This document shows, piece by piece, positions 41,485 through 51,900 of a stretch of DNA of 64,000 nucleotides. The translations under genes were made by a program, and so were the position numbers. Each line of letters begins with the position of its first letter. Positions within the stretch are counted from its first letter, which is position 1. The notes under the pieces are model-generated. The model saw only the letters and a program-made list of their open reading frames with translations, was not told the origin of the DNA and ran no database searches. The DNA is from Paraescarpia echinospica (taxonomy: Eukaryota; Annelida; Polychaeta; Sabellida; Siboglinidae): assembly GCA_020002185.1 (NCBI GenBank), contig CM034537.1:71384978-71448977 (forward strand). The letters are read 5' to 3'.

Positions 41485-41859
41485 AGTGAGAAATGAATTG
41501 CGCAATTGTTGCGCCGCTGTTTAAAGCGCGGTAACGTGTTGCGGCCTAGCACGTACGCCATAGCCTTACATAAGGGGCTGACGTCACTGTTTTATATAAA
41601 GCGCTTATGTAACTGTTTGTAAGTCTTTAAAACGACCGTTAAAGGTGAAATGTGAGTAAACTAAGCGGCCTATAATAGTCAGTGACGGCTAGAGAATCTT
41701 ATGGTAACTTTATATTAGGAAATAAAAGTGGCGTTCTGTTAGTGCACTAGGCTGACCGAGAGATTTTTTTCAGTTTTAGTAACCTTGTAAGAGTCGGCTG
41801 CTTTGCGGCTGGCGTGCACTCGCTCACGGGGGCCGCGTGCGGGCCGCGTGCAAAGCGCT
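41485..41859. other. Divergent promoter region of Polinton 2
   Basis: Non-coding sequence between the minus-strand gene and the RPA-like gene. It contains CTTATATAAAGCGCTTATGTAAC near 41,593 and TATATAG at 41,860. Confidence 0.5.
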
Positions 41860-41866
41860 TATATAG
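41860..41866 (+). promoter_or_regulatory. TATA box of the RPA-like gene, Polinton 2
   Basis: TATATAG within GCGCTTATATAGGGACTGGGCGG, 91 bp before the ATG at 41,951. Confidence 0.6.
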
Positions 41867-41950
41867 GGACTGGGCGGAGAACGTCTAATATCGTCGCTGT
41901 CGTGTTGCTACCGTTGCAGTAACTTTGTGTGTTGCAGAGCGTTGTTTATC

Positions 41951-42764
41951 ATGTCGCCGCCTGTCGCGCACGGAGAGGCACCGCCAAAGAGGGGCAGCAA
42001 GCTGAGGGAGGTGCCAACGGTGGCGTCTGGTGGCAAAACGAAGCCGGCGTCGGAGGCCAGCGCGAAGGCCGACGTGGCGCCTACTTTCGAGGCCGTGGTG
42101 AGTGCGTCCGAGGTATCGTTGAAAGAGTTCGTGCTGGCGTGCGACGGCACGTATAAGATTGTTACCCCCGTAACAATCGTTGGCGTGGCTTGGAAAAGCA
42201 AATGCACGTACATCGGCTGTGGGGTTTGCAAGCGCAAAATGAGAGGCCTAGAAAGCGGTGGCCGGGTGTGCGCTGTACACGGTGTACAGGCAAAGGCGAA
42301 GACGTATTTTTCGGTAGCAACACGACCTGGTGAGCGACGCCGGGACGCCCACGTACGTTGCATTAACCCCGGTGGTGGTGGTGGTGGCGCCCGACGAAGC
42401 AGCAGCATCGGCAGCTGTGCCATTAACCCCGGCGGCGAGAGCGGACGACGCAGCAGCCGTGCCATCGTCACCACTGCCTCTGGCCGTGCTGTCAGATTCG
42501 TCGGAAGACGAAAAGGACGCCGACACTGAGGCCGGCATTTGGATCACCCTGTTCGACGAAGCTATTTCGGCGATAGGCGATTACAATGCCGATCATGTGT
42601 CAGGCCTGTTGCCCGACCAGTTGCGCAGTAGCTTTGTGGCGAGCCTGGTTGGCACCGTCTTGGAGCTGACCGTGCATAAGGTCGTGTGGGGTGGCATAAT
42701 GGACACGTATACGGTCCGTGAGGCGCGGGTCGTGACGAAGAAGGGGAGCGAGGCCGGCGTTTGA
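41951..42764 (+). CDS. RPA1-C-like ssDNA-binding protein of Polinton 2, intron-containing
   Basis: ATG at 41,951. The zinc ribbon is CTYIGCGVCKRKM...GRVCAVHGV, equivalent to that of Polinton 1. After YFSVATRP the frame is closed unless 42,330-42,495 (GTGAGC...CTGTCAG, 166 bp) is removed. Removal restores the phase and the next residues (DEKDADTEAGIWITLFDEA) match the Polinton 1 pattern DELWLTLFD. The inserted segment is a near-perfect copy of coding sequence from the neighbouring gene. The alternative phase-0 donor GCCGTG|GTGAGT lies at 42,097/42,098. Confidence 0.68.
42321..42509 (+). repeat. 189-bp duplicated segment, intronic copy
   Basis: CACGACCTGG to GTCGGAAGAC. The second copy at 43,025-43,213 has the same length and only about two mismatches. 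Here it disrupts the RPA-like ORF and has GT-AG boundaries at 42,330 and 42,495. Confidence 0.95.
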
Positions 42765-42829
42765 ATGACTAACGTTTGGCTAGTGTTCTGTAGACCGTTA
42801 TAATTGCTGCTTTGGTTATTCTTCTGTAG

Positions 42830-43731
42830 GACGCTGTAATTGCTGCTGCGTTGCGTGGACTTATCGACGCTGCTGACGAGTGCGCACCCCCTGCCGAGAA
42901 GTGCGCTAAGAAGGAAACGACGCCACGCCTTGCCGGCGCCAACGACCCTCTACCGCTGGCGAGAGAAGAAGAAGAAGGGATATCGTACTGGCCTGAGGCG
43001 GAAGACACGCAGCCCATGCCAACGCACGACCTGGTGAGCGACGCCGGGACGCCCACGTACGTTGCATTAACCCCGGTGGTGGTGGTGGTGGCGCCCGACG
43101 AAGCAGCAGCATCGGCAGCTGTGCCATTAACCCCGGCGGCGACAGCGGACGACGCAGCAGCCGTGCCATCGTCACCACTGCCTCTGGCCGTGCTGTCAGT
43201 TTCGTCGGAAGACTTCATACCGTGGGCCCGCAACAAACGCCCTGTGATCGTGGGCACGCTTCAGGCCGATTCGGAGTGGAGCGTTCTGCACTCGTACGCC
43301 GGTCGTCAGCGCTGTATGATGTCCACGTTTGCCGAGCTAATCGGCGAGCGTGTGATGGACACCGCGCGCCAAGAATGTGGTGAGTGCCTCCCTGAGGAGG
43401 GGTGCCCCTTCGTTCACATGTGCGGCTACAGGGGGAGGAAGCCGAGCCGGCGGTACAACATTCTGTACGAAAACGTGGCGGCCCTGAATGTGTGCTTTTT
43501 TCAGCGTCACTCGACAGCTTTCTACAGCAGACGTTGTTGCTCCCCGCTATTCGTATACTCTCGGTACTGGAGGAGCTTTGCGTGCGCGGCGATCGCGCCT
43601 CGGAGGGCGCCCTCATGCGCCAGGTAGCCGACTGGCTCATGGGGACGGATTGGACGGCGCCGTTCGACCGTGCTCTGTTGGAGGTCGCCGTGCAGTATTA
43701 CCTGATGAAAAGGGCATGTCTCGACGTCTGA
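42830..43731 (+). pseudogene. Cys/His zinc hypothetical protein of Polinton 2, one frameshift
   Basis: Opens at the acceptor TTCTTCTGTAG|GACGCTGTA in phase 0. It contains the Ala/Pro-rich 189-bp segment as coding sequence (43,025-43,213), then CGECLPEEGCPFVHMCGY, homologous to CGVCEPNEGCPYVHMPGY in Polinton 1. The frame shifts by one base at a run of six T (about 43,495-43,500). Beyond it, LDSFLQQTLLLPAIRIL and ADWLMGTDWTAPFDRALLE align with Polinton 1 in the other frame, ending at 43,731. The same T6 is found in the third copy, so the shift predates that duplication or is tolerated by ribosomal slippage. Function unknown. Confidence 0.6.
43025..43213 (+). repeat. 189-bp duplicated segment, coding copy
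   Basis: Same segment as 42,321-42,509. Here it is read through in frame as an Ala/Pro/Val-rich linker (VSDAGTPTYVALTPVVVVVA...) between conserved parts of the zinc protein. Confidence 0.95.
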
Positions 43732-43739
43732 ATGCTTAA

Positions 43740-44600
43740 TTAATTAATTTTTTGCCTATGAACATTACATTTCGCTATGGCATAAAGCCTTATTATTATT
43801 AGTAGGTACGCCGATGAACATTAGCAGGAAATTGACTAGTAAAGCCGATAAACTTGATCGGGCTGCCTATAGTCCGCTCTTGCGCCCCTAAAGCGTTATT
43901 ATTTACTCCGCTGTGGCATAAGCCCCCGCCGAACACTTAGTAGCGATGAACATTTTGCTATAGGCCGTTGTTGGAGGCGCGAAGCCTTATTATTTACTCT
44001 GCTGTGGCATAAAGCCTCTTTACTGTTTACCGTGGCATAAAGCCTTACTGTGGTGGTGATGTAGTAGTACGAGACTGCTTAATAAAACGTATGAAAATCA
44101 ATTCCCGCCTCCTGTTGTTGTTGTTGCCATCCAAAAAAAAAAAACACGCACGTCGCTGACATTCAATGCCTGTCCAACTGCTGCGCACAAAAAGAAACAC
44201 TCCGGGAGCCGCTGACAGCCGAAATTTCTACTACAAAACGTAAACAAAAAAAACTTTGCCGCCGTATCCGGGCGCCACTGACAGGCGAACCGGGAGCCAG
44301 TAGCGGACAGCCGAAATTTCTACTACAAAACGTAAACAAAAACTTTGCCGCCGTATCCGGGCGCCCCTGACAGCCGAAATTTCTACTACAAAGCGTAAAC
44401 AAAAAATTCGCCGCCGGGCGCCGCTGACAGGCGAACTGCCAAACGTAAAACTATTCCTCGACGCTGCCACCTGTCGGCCACCACGTTGCTCCCCTGTCGC
44501 CACCTCGGCGGTCCACGGACGACGGTGCCGCCACCTGACTGATAATATTACTGTACCAGGAGAAAACCGCCGTCGTTTAGAAAACCCCTAGTGGGCGTTA
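43740..44600. repeat. Intergenic tandem repeats before the polymerase of Polinton 2
   Basis: First block: GTGGCATAA(A)GCC(T) phrases with TTATTATTTACTC, at 43,770-44,055. Second block: GCCGAAATTTCTACTACAAAACGTAAACAAAAA...GCCGCCGTATCCGGGCGCC, three copies at about 44,218, 44,310 and 44,373. No gene. Confidence 0.8.
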
Positions 44601-44665
44601 GGGCGGCCATATAAGGGGCGTCGACGCGCCTCGTCGTAGTTAATAGCGCGCCGCCTAGACCGACG

Positions 44666-47067
44666 ATGCACGTGTGTCCGAAATGCGATCGATCGTTCGT
44701 CCGTCTTTTTCATTTGTCGAAGCATCTAAAAACATGCGGCAGCGATGAATACGTATGCCCGAAATGCGATCGATCGTTCGCGCTGCGCGCCCAAATGTTG
44801 CGGCATCTGCGAATTTGCGGCGTCGCCGCTGAGGTGTGTCCAAAATGCAATCGACCGTTCGACGGTCACGCCGATAGCCATTTATGTCGCGATGACGACG
44901 TCGTCGACGACGACCTACAGAGCGTCGTGCGCGACTACTGGGCGAGCATACGTACGTCTGTGGCGCGCGGACCCGTTCAATCTAGGTATAATTTCCATTT
45001 GTCCGGCCACGGGGATACGGCCGCGCACGAAGCCCAACTACGACTGATGTTCGAGGCGCAGACTCGGGCCTTTAAAATAAACTGATCGTACGGGTTTATT
45101 CTGCGGCACAGGGAGACGGGCCGACTACGTTACTACCATTCTTCGTGTAACTGTTGCGGCCGCTATCTCGAGTCGCCCGTCCTCGTTTCCGACGCCGCGT
45201 CATTGGAACGCTTCCTCGACGCCACCCGACAGCTCGACGTTCTGCAGTACGTGATCTCGCAGCGCCCCGACTCGGGGTGGATCGCCGAGTTGGTAACGAA
45301 CGTTACGTACTTCCTCAACGCCATCATCCACCATCCTATCGGATGCGCCCGTCAGCAGTCCCTCCCCGCCTATCTGCGCCACAACGCGGGGCTCGTCACC
45401 CTAGTGAACGATCGCAGAGGGCGTCCGTACGCCGACAACCTGTGCCTCTTCCGCTGTCTGGCGCTGCATCGGGGCGCCGACTTTCGCGCTGACGATTTGA
45501 CGGCCGCCGCCTTAAGGCTCTACGCCGACTACGGCGACCAACCCTACTGCGCGTTCGCCGGCGTCCCGCTGAACGAACTCGACCGGGTGGAGGCGGCCTT
45601 CGAAACGAATGTGACCGTGTATCGGCTGTCGCCGGAGGACGCCACCGCCGAAGTGGTCCGCCGCTCCCTCCATCGCTACCCGACCACCATGAGCGTCAAT
45701 CTGTTCGAAACGCACTATTCCTTCATAGCCGACGTGTCGCTGTTCTGTCGTTCGTATCGATGCGGCAAGTGCGGCGATGCGCTGTGGCGCATCGCCAGTC
45801 GGCTGCGGCGTCACGAGGCGACGTGCGAGGGCGGCGTTCGCCACGTCTTTCCCGGCGGCGTCTACCATCCGACGCCGTCCGTGTTTCAGCAGCTGGAGGA
45901 CGAGGGCGTCTACGTGGACGAACGCCTGCGCTACTATCCGTACAGGGCGACGTACGATTTTGAGTGCTACTTCGACGATCACGATCTGCCGGCGGACAGC
46001 GCCAAATGCCGGTGGATCGCGCGACACGAGCTACTCAGCGTGAGCGTCGCCTCGAACGTCCCCGGGCACGAGACGGCGCGCTGCTTCGTGACGTCCGGCG
46101 ATTCGGGCGACCTCGCGAAGCGCCTGATCGACGCCCTGGAGGCCATGAGCGAGGCGGCGTGCGCGGCTCTGCGGCCGTCGTTCGACGCGACCTTCGAGGC
46201 GATCGACGCGCTCGACGCCGAATGGCGGGCGCACGCGACGGTGGCGGAGGCGGCGCGCGATAAGAGCCCGTACACGGTGCTCGGCGACCGTCTGTGGCAG
46301 CACCTGCGCCGCCTCCCCGTCCTCGGCTTCAATTCGGGGAAGTACGACTTGAACGTCGTTAAGAAATATCTGACGCCCCTGTTCATGACCGACGAGGCGC
46401 AGAGCATCTCGTCGGCGTTCACGATCAAGCGTCAGAACAACTTCATGTGCCTGGCGACGGCGACGCTCAAGTTCCTGGACATCACCAACTACCTGGCCCC
46501 CGGCGTCAGCTACGCCCGGTTTCTGAAGGCCTACGGCTGCGAGGCGATGAAGGGGCACTTCCCCTACGAGTATCTCGACGACCCGCGTAAACTGGCCGAG
46601 ACCCGGTTGCCGCCGCGCGAGGCCTTCTACAGCCGCCTGAAGCGCGAAGGCATCTCGGCCGCCGAATACGAGGGTTGCGCGCGGGTATGGCGCGACGAGG
46701 GGATGACGACGCTGCGGGACTACCTCGTGTGGCATAACAATAGGGACGTAGCGCCGTTCCTGGAGGCCGTCGACAAGCAGTTCGCCTTCTATCGGCAGCG
46801 CCGAATCGACATGTTCAAGGACGCCATCAGCGTGCCGGGCCTGACGCTGCTGTATCTGTTCAACGATCTGCCGTCGTCGCTCCACTTCACGCTCTTCAAT
46901 GAGTCGAACAAGGACCTGCACCGGCTCCTACAGTCGCGGGTCGTCGGCGGCCCCTCGATCATTTTCGCGCGCTATCACGAGGCCGGCGTGACCGCCCTTC
47001 GGCGCGAGGAGTACGGCGAATCGGCGCGCCCCTGCCGCTCTATTGTCGGCTTCGACGCAAACGGCCT
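44666..47067 (+). pseudogene. polB: Protein-primed DNA polymerase B of Polinton 2, nonsense codon and 3' truncation
   Basis: ATG at 44,666. Three Cys-rich finger-like units begin the protein (CPKCDRSFVRLFHLSKHLKTC; CPKCDRSFALRAQMLRHLRIC; CPKCNRPFDGHADSHLC). TGA at 45,083 interrupts (…RAFKIN stop), where Polinton 1 has a sense codon; the frame is then open to 47,067. Seen further on: CLFRCLALHRG, exo motif ATYDFECYF, exo II GFNSGKYDLN and the start of motif A (GFDANG), where the element is cut off. Palm motifs B and C are absent. The same TGA occurs in the third copy. Confidence 0.92.
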
Positions 47068-47714
47068 GGAAATACAATGAAAACAACGCTCATGTGACAC
47101 CAGGTGCTTGTGTTTCCGTATGTCAGAAATAATAAATACAATTACAATACAATGATAGATGTTAGAACATTTAAAGAAAACGTTTATTTTAGAGTAGCAA
47201 TTGTGTGACAAACTCTCATTTGTAGGATGCTGTGTCATATCACATAAGAATATGACACACCTATACGACTAATAATATAATTATTATTATTACTGTGTGT
47301 ATACTCACGAACAATCAGTATAGGTTTCACTGGCACTCGGCTGCATATGTGGGCCTTATTGCAAGCGCGAAGGTGATCCCGCATTTTCCTGTAAACACAA
47401 CGATAGGTATCTTTTTGCTAACACTAAGGTGAAACAGAGCGTGATTCATGCGAACTAAACATATGAATATTTTATCAAACACAGTCCAAATAATGAGTTT
47501 ATATTTGACTATGACTAGCAAATATGCTTATTTATATACACATACGTTACGCTTCTTGTTCCCCTTAACTTTCATTTGATTTGATATTTTATGTTACTTA
47601 CTCTGTGTTTGTGAAATGAAAATACTGTTATATTAACTATAATGTTATGAAAATTCGTCACGTATTTATGACTTGCGATGTCCAAGTTATAAACAAAATA
47701 ATAAAACATAATAA

Positions 47715-47716
<2 letters not shown>
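47068..47716. other. Host AT-rich spacer after the Polinton 2 break
   Basis: Starts CTGGAAATACAATGAAAAC at the breakpoint. No Polinton right end, TIR or gene seen. Confidence 0.55.
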
Positions 47717-47769
<53 letters not shown>

Positions 47770-47810
47770 TGCAGCAGCAGTAGTAGTAGTAGTTGTAGTA
47801 GTAATATTAA
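47717..47810. repeat. (TAG)n microsatellite
   Basis: About 28 TAG/GTA units with a short CAG interruption near 47,770-47,780. Confidence 0.95.
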
Positions 47811-47914
47811 CTACCGGTAGCTTACACACACCTGAAAAAAACAGTGGCGACCCCTTAAAGAATGATTATACACTCGATTTATCGACAGAAAAAATGTAGT
47901 AGTAATTTTACACA

Positions 47915-48262
47915 CTGCCATTTGGGAGATGACTGGACAATGGTCCAAGGACGTGAATGAACACACTGCCATTTGGTAGATGACAGGACAATGGTCCAAG
48001 GACGTGAATGAACACGTTGTCATTTGGTAGATGACAGGACAATGGTCCAAGGACGTGAATGAACACATTGCCATTTGGTAGATGACAGGCCAATGGTCCA
48101 AGGACGTGAATGAACACACTGCTATTTGGTAGATGACAGGACAATGGTCCAAGGACGTGAATGAACACTTTGCCATTTGGTAGAAGACAGGACAATGATC
48201 AAAGGACGAGAGTGAACACATTGCCATTTGGTAGATGACAGGACAATGGTCCAAGGACGTGA
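47915..48262. repeat. 51-bp minisatellite, 7 copies
   Basis: TTTGG within CATTTGGTAGATGACAGGAC recurs at 47,921, 47,972, 48,023, 48,074, 48,125, 48,176 and 48,227, all 51 bp apart. It lies just 3' of the putative last host exon on the minus strand. ORFs across it are periodicity artefacts. Confidence 0.95.
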
Positions 48263-48395
48263 GTGAATACGAAAAGACGCCAAGGAGGAGATGCACGCAC
48301 AAAGATTAAACGTTAGCTTATTAATATATACACAATTACACCTTTTACGTGTGAAATAGTGTCCTAACTCCCTGGTTCCATGAGGAAGTCTCCGC

Positions 48396-48565
48396 TCAGA
48401 TCTTCCGACGCCTGTTGCCCGTGCCGCTGAACACTCTTGTCTCATTTCCTCCGGTAAATTTGATTCCTCCGGAAGACAGAACCACTTCCTCGCTGTGGTC
48501 TCCCACTCCGACCTGCTGCCTCGGGTATATGTCATCCTTCCCGTCCTCACTCCCCACGCTGAAAT
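48396..48565 (-). CDS. Putative last coding exon of a host membrane/extracellular gene
   Basis: Follows a good acceptor (GTGTTGTTACAG|ATTTCAGCG). In phase 1 it reads 56 codons (FSVGSEDGKDDIYPRQQVGV..., ...SGTGNRRRKI) to TGA. Charged and Gly/Ser-rich, like a cytoplasmic tail. Its entry phase matches the exit phase of the exon at 52,929-52,998. No homologue recalled; a second frame is also open, so this is tentative. Confidence 0.4.
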
Positions 48566-48689
48566 CTGTAACAACACGCAGGGATACTGTTGAGGGCGGG
48601 GAAGAAGAATTGGTTGGCGCGTCACGTAGACGGTAGGAAACCCGTCAGGGTAGAGGGACTTGGCTTTGTTCTCTTAAGTATTATCAATG

Positions 48690-48940
48690 TAAGTGTAGAG
48701 AAAGAGTGGGTGGATGAGTGAATTAGTGAGTCAGTCAGTCAGTGAGTAAGTGAATGAGTGCAAGTACGTCTGAATGTGTGCGAGCGTGTGTATGCGTGAG
48801 GCGTGAGTGTGGGTGCGCATGCGTGCTTCCATGCATGAGTATACGCACATAGACAGTGAGAGCGTGTAAATGTGCGCGTGTGCGTATGTGCGTGTGTGCG
48901 TGTGCTAGTGTGCACGTGTGCGCATGTGCGCATGTCCGCG
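48690..48940. repeat. Degenerate GT/GTGA-rich simple sequence
   Basis: GAGTGAATTAGTGAGTCAGTCAGTCAGTGAG-like start grading into GTGTGCGCATGTGCG; leads directly into the 54/55-bp minisatellite. Confidence 0.8.
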
Positions 48941-51900
48941 TGCCTGGAGGGAGATGTACTTACAATGTACGGCGCCTGGAGGGAGATGTACTTACAATGA
49001 ATGTAGAAAGAGGCGAGTGGACCTCGGAGCCTGGGGGTAGATGTACTTACAATGAATGTAGAAAGAGGCGAGTGGACCTCGGCGCCTCGTGGAGATGTAC
49101 TTACAATGAATGTAGAAAGTGGCGAGTGGACCTCGGCGCCTGGGGGAGATGTGCTTAAAATGAATATAGAAAGAGGCGAGTGGACCTCGGCGCCTGGGGG
49201 AGATGTGCTTACAATAAATGTAGAAAGAGGCGAGTGGACCTCGGCGCCTGGGGGAGATGTACTTACAAAGAATGTAGAAAGAGGCGACCGGACCTCGGCG
49301 CCTGGGGAGATATGTGCTTACAATGAATGTAGAAAGAGGCGAGTTGACCTCGGCACCTGGGGGAGATGTACTTAAAGCGAATGTAGATAGAGGCGAGTGG
49401 ACCTCGGCGCCTGGGGGGAGATGTGCTTACAATGAATGTAGAAAGAGGCTAGTGGACCTTGGCGCCTGTGGGGAGATGTGCTTACAATGAATGTAGAAAG
49501 AGGCAAGTGGACCTCGGCGCCTGGCGGGAGATGTACTTACAATGAATGTAGAAAGAGGCTAGTGGACCTCGAAACCTGGGGGAGACGTACTTACAATGAA
49601 TGTAGAAAGAGGCGAGTGGACCTCGACGCCTGGGAGAGATGTACTTACAATGAATGTAGAAAGAGGCGAGTGGACCTCGGCGCCTGGAGGGAGATGTACT
49701 TACAATGAATGTAGAAAGAGGCGAGTGGACCTCGGCGCCTGGGGGAGATGTGCTTACAATGAATGTAGAAAGAGGCGAGTGGACCTCGGCGCCTGGGGGG
49801 AGATGTGCTTACAATAAATGTAGAAAGAGGCGAGTGGACCTCGGCGCCTGGGGGAGATGTACTTACAAAGAATGTAGAAAGAGGCGACTGGACCTCGGCG
49901 CCTGGGGAGATATGTGCTTACAATGAATGTAGAAAGAGGCGAGTTGACCTCGGCACATGGGGGAGATGTAATTAAAGCGAATGAAGATAGAGGCGAGTGG
50001 ACCTCGGCGCCTGGGGGGAGATGTGCTTACAATGAATGTAGAAAGAGGCGGGTGGACCTTGGCGCCTGTGGGGAGATGTGCTTACAATGAATGTAGAAAG
50101 AGGCAAGTGGACCTCGGCGCCTGGTGGGAGATGTACTTACAATGAATGTAGAAAGAGGCTAGTGGACCTCAAAACCTGGGGGAGACGTACTTACAATGAA
50201 TGTAGAAAGAGGCGAGTGGACCTCGACGCCTGGGAGAGATGTACTTACAATGAATGTAGAAACAGTCGAGTGGACCTCGGCGCCTGGAGGGAGATGTACT
50301 TACAATGAATGTAGAAAGAGGCGAGTGGACCTCGGCGCCTGGGGGGAGATGTACTTACAATGAATGTAGAAAGAGGCGAGTGGACCTCGGCGCCTGGGGG
50401 AGATGTACTTACAATGAATGTAGAAAGAGGCGACTGGACCTCCGCGCCTGGGTGGAGATGTGCTTATAATTAATATAGAAAGAGGCGAGTGGACCTGGCC
50501 GCCTGGGGGAGAAGTGCTTACAATGAATGTAGAAAGAGGCGAGTGGACCTCGGCGCCTGGGGGGGAGATGTACTTACAATGAATCAAGAAAGAGGCGAGT
50601 GGACCTCGACGCCTGGGAGAGATGTACTTACAATGAACGGTGAAAGAGTCGAGTGGACCTCGGCGCCTGGGGGAGATGTACTTACAGCGAATGTTGATAG
50701 AGCCGTGTGGACCTCGGCGCCTGGAGGAGATGTGCTTACAATGAATGTAGAAAGAGGCGAGTGGACCTCGGCGCCTGGGGGGAGATGTGCTTACAATGAA
50801 TGTAGAAAGAGGCAAGTGGACCTCAACGCCTGGCGGGAGATGTACTTACAATGAATGTGGAAAGAGGCAAGTGGACCTCGGCGCCTGGGGCGAGATGTAC
50901 TTAAAATGAATCTAGAAAGTGGTGAGTGGACCTCGGCGCCTGGGGGAGCTGTACTTACAATGAATGTAGAAAGAGGCGAGTGGACCTCGGCGCCTGGGGG
51001 GAGATGTACTTACAATGAACGAAAAAAGAGGCGAGTGGTCCTCGACCCCTGGGAGAGATGTACTTACAATGAATGTAGAAAGAGTCGAGTGGACCTCGGC
51101 GCCTGGAGGGAGATGTACTTACAGTGAATGTAGAAAGAGGCGAGTGGACCTCGGCGCCTGGGGGAGATGTACTTGCAATGAATGTAGAAAGAGGCGAGTG
51201 GACCTCGGCGCCTGGGGGGAGATGTGCTTATAATTAATATAGAAAGAGGCGAGTTGACCTCGGCGGCTGGGGGAGATGTTCTTACATTGAATGTAGAAAG
51301 AGGCGAGTGGTCCTCGACCCCTGGGAGAGATGTACTTACAATGAATGTAGAAAGAGTCGAGTGGACCTCGGCGCCTGGAGGGAGATGTACTTACAGTGAA
51401 TGTAGAAAGAGGCGAGTGGACCTCGGCGCCTGGGAGAGATGTACTTACAATGAATGTAGAAACAGTCGAGTAGACCTCGGCGCCTGGAGGGAGATGTACT
51501 TACAATGAATGTAGAAAGAGGCGAGTGGACCTCGGCGCCTGTGGGGAGATGTGCTTACAATGAATGTAGAAAGAGGCAAGTGGACCTCAACGCCTGGCGG
51601 GAGATGTACTTACAATGAATGTGGAAAGAGGCAAGTGGACCTCGGCGCCTGGGGCGAGATGTACTTAAAATGAATCTAGAAAGTGGTGAGTGGACCTCGG
51701 CGCCTGGGGGAGATGTACTTACAATGAATGTAGAAAGAGGCGAGTGGACCTCGGTGCCTGGGGGGAGATGTACTTACAATGAACGAAAAAAGAGGCGAGT
51801 GGTCCTCGACCCCTGGGAGAGATGTACTTACAATGAATGTAGAAAGAGTCGAGTGGACCTCGGCGCCTGGAGGGAGATGTACTTACAGTGAATGTAGAAA

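Larger units (their letters stand above)
39000..47067. mobile_element. Polinton 2, left half, truncated inside polymerase
   Basis: The left end is placed at AGTAGTGG because the 78-bp minisatellite is interrupted exactly there and Polinton 1 also starts AGTAGT. Left-half gene order is the same as in Polinton 1: minus-strand spliced gene, RPA-like, zinc protein, polymerase B. The polymerase stops matching at 47,067 (GACGCAAACGGC) and AT-rich host DNA follows, so protease, capsid, ATPase and integrase genes and the right TIR are absent. It is almost identical to 55,101-64,000 over the shared part. Confidence 0.88.

Noticed and set aside
45512..46921. Long minus-strand ORFs opposite polymerase (also 61,373-62,782)
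   Set aside because: High-GC antisense shadows of the polymerase frame. Composition (Arg/Val/Gln-rich) follows from codon bias and no start or domain was recognised.
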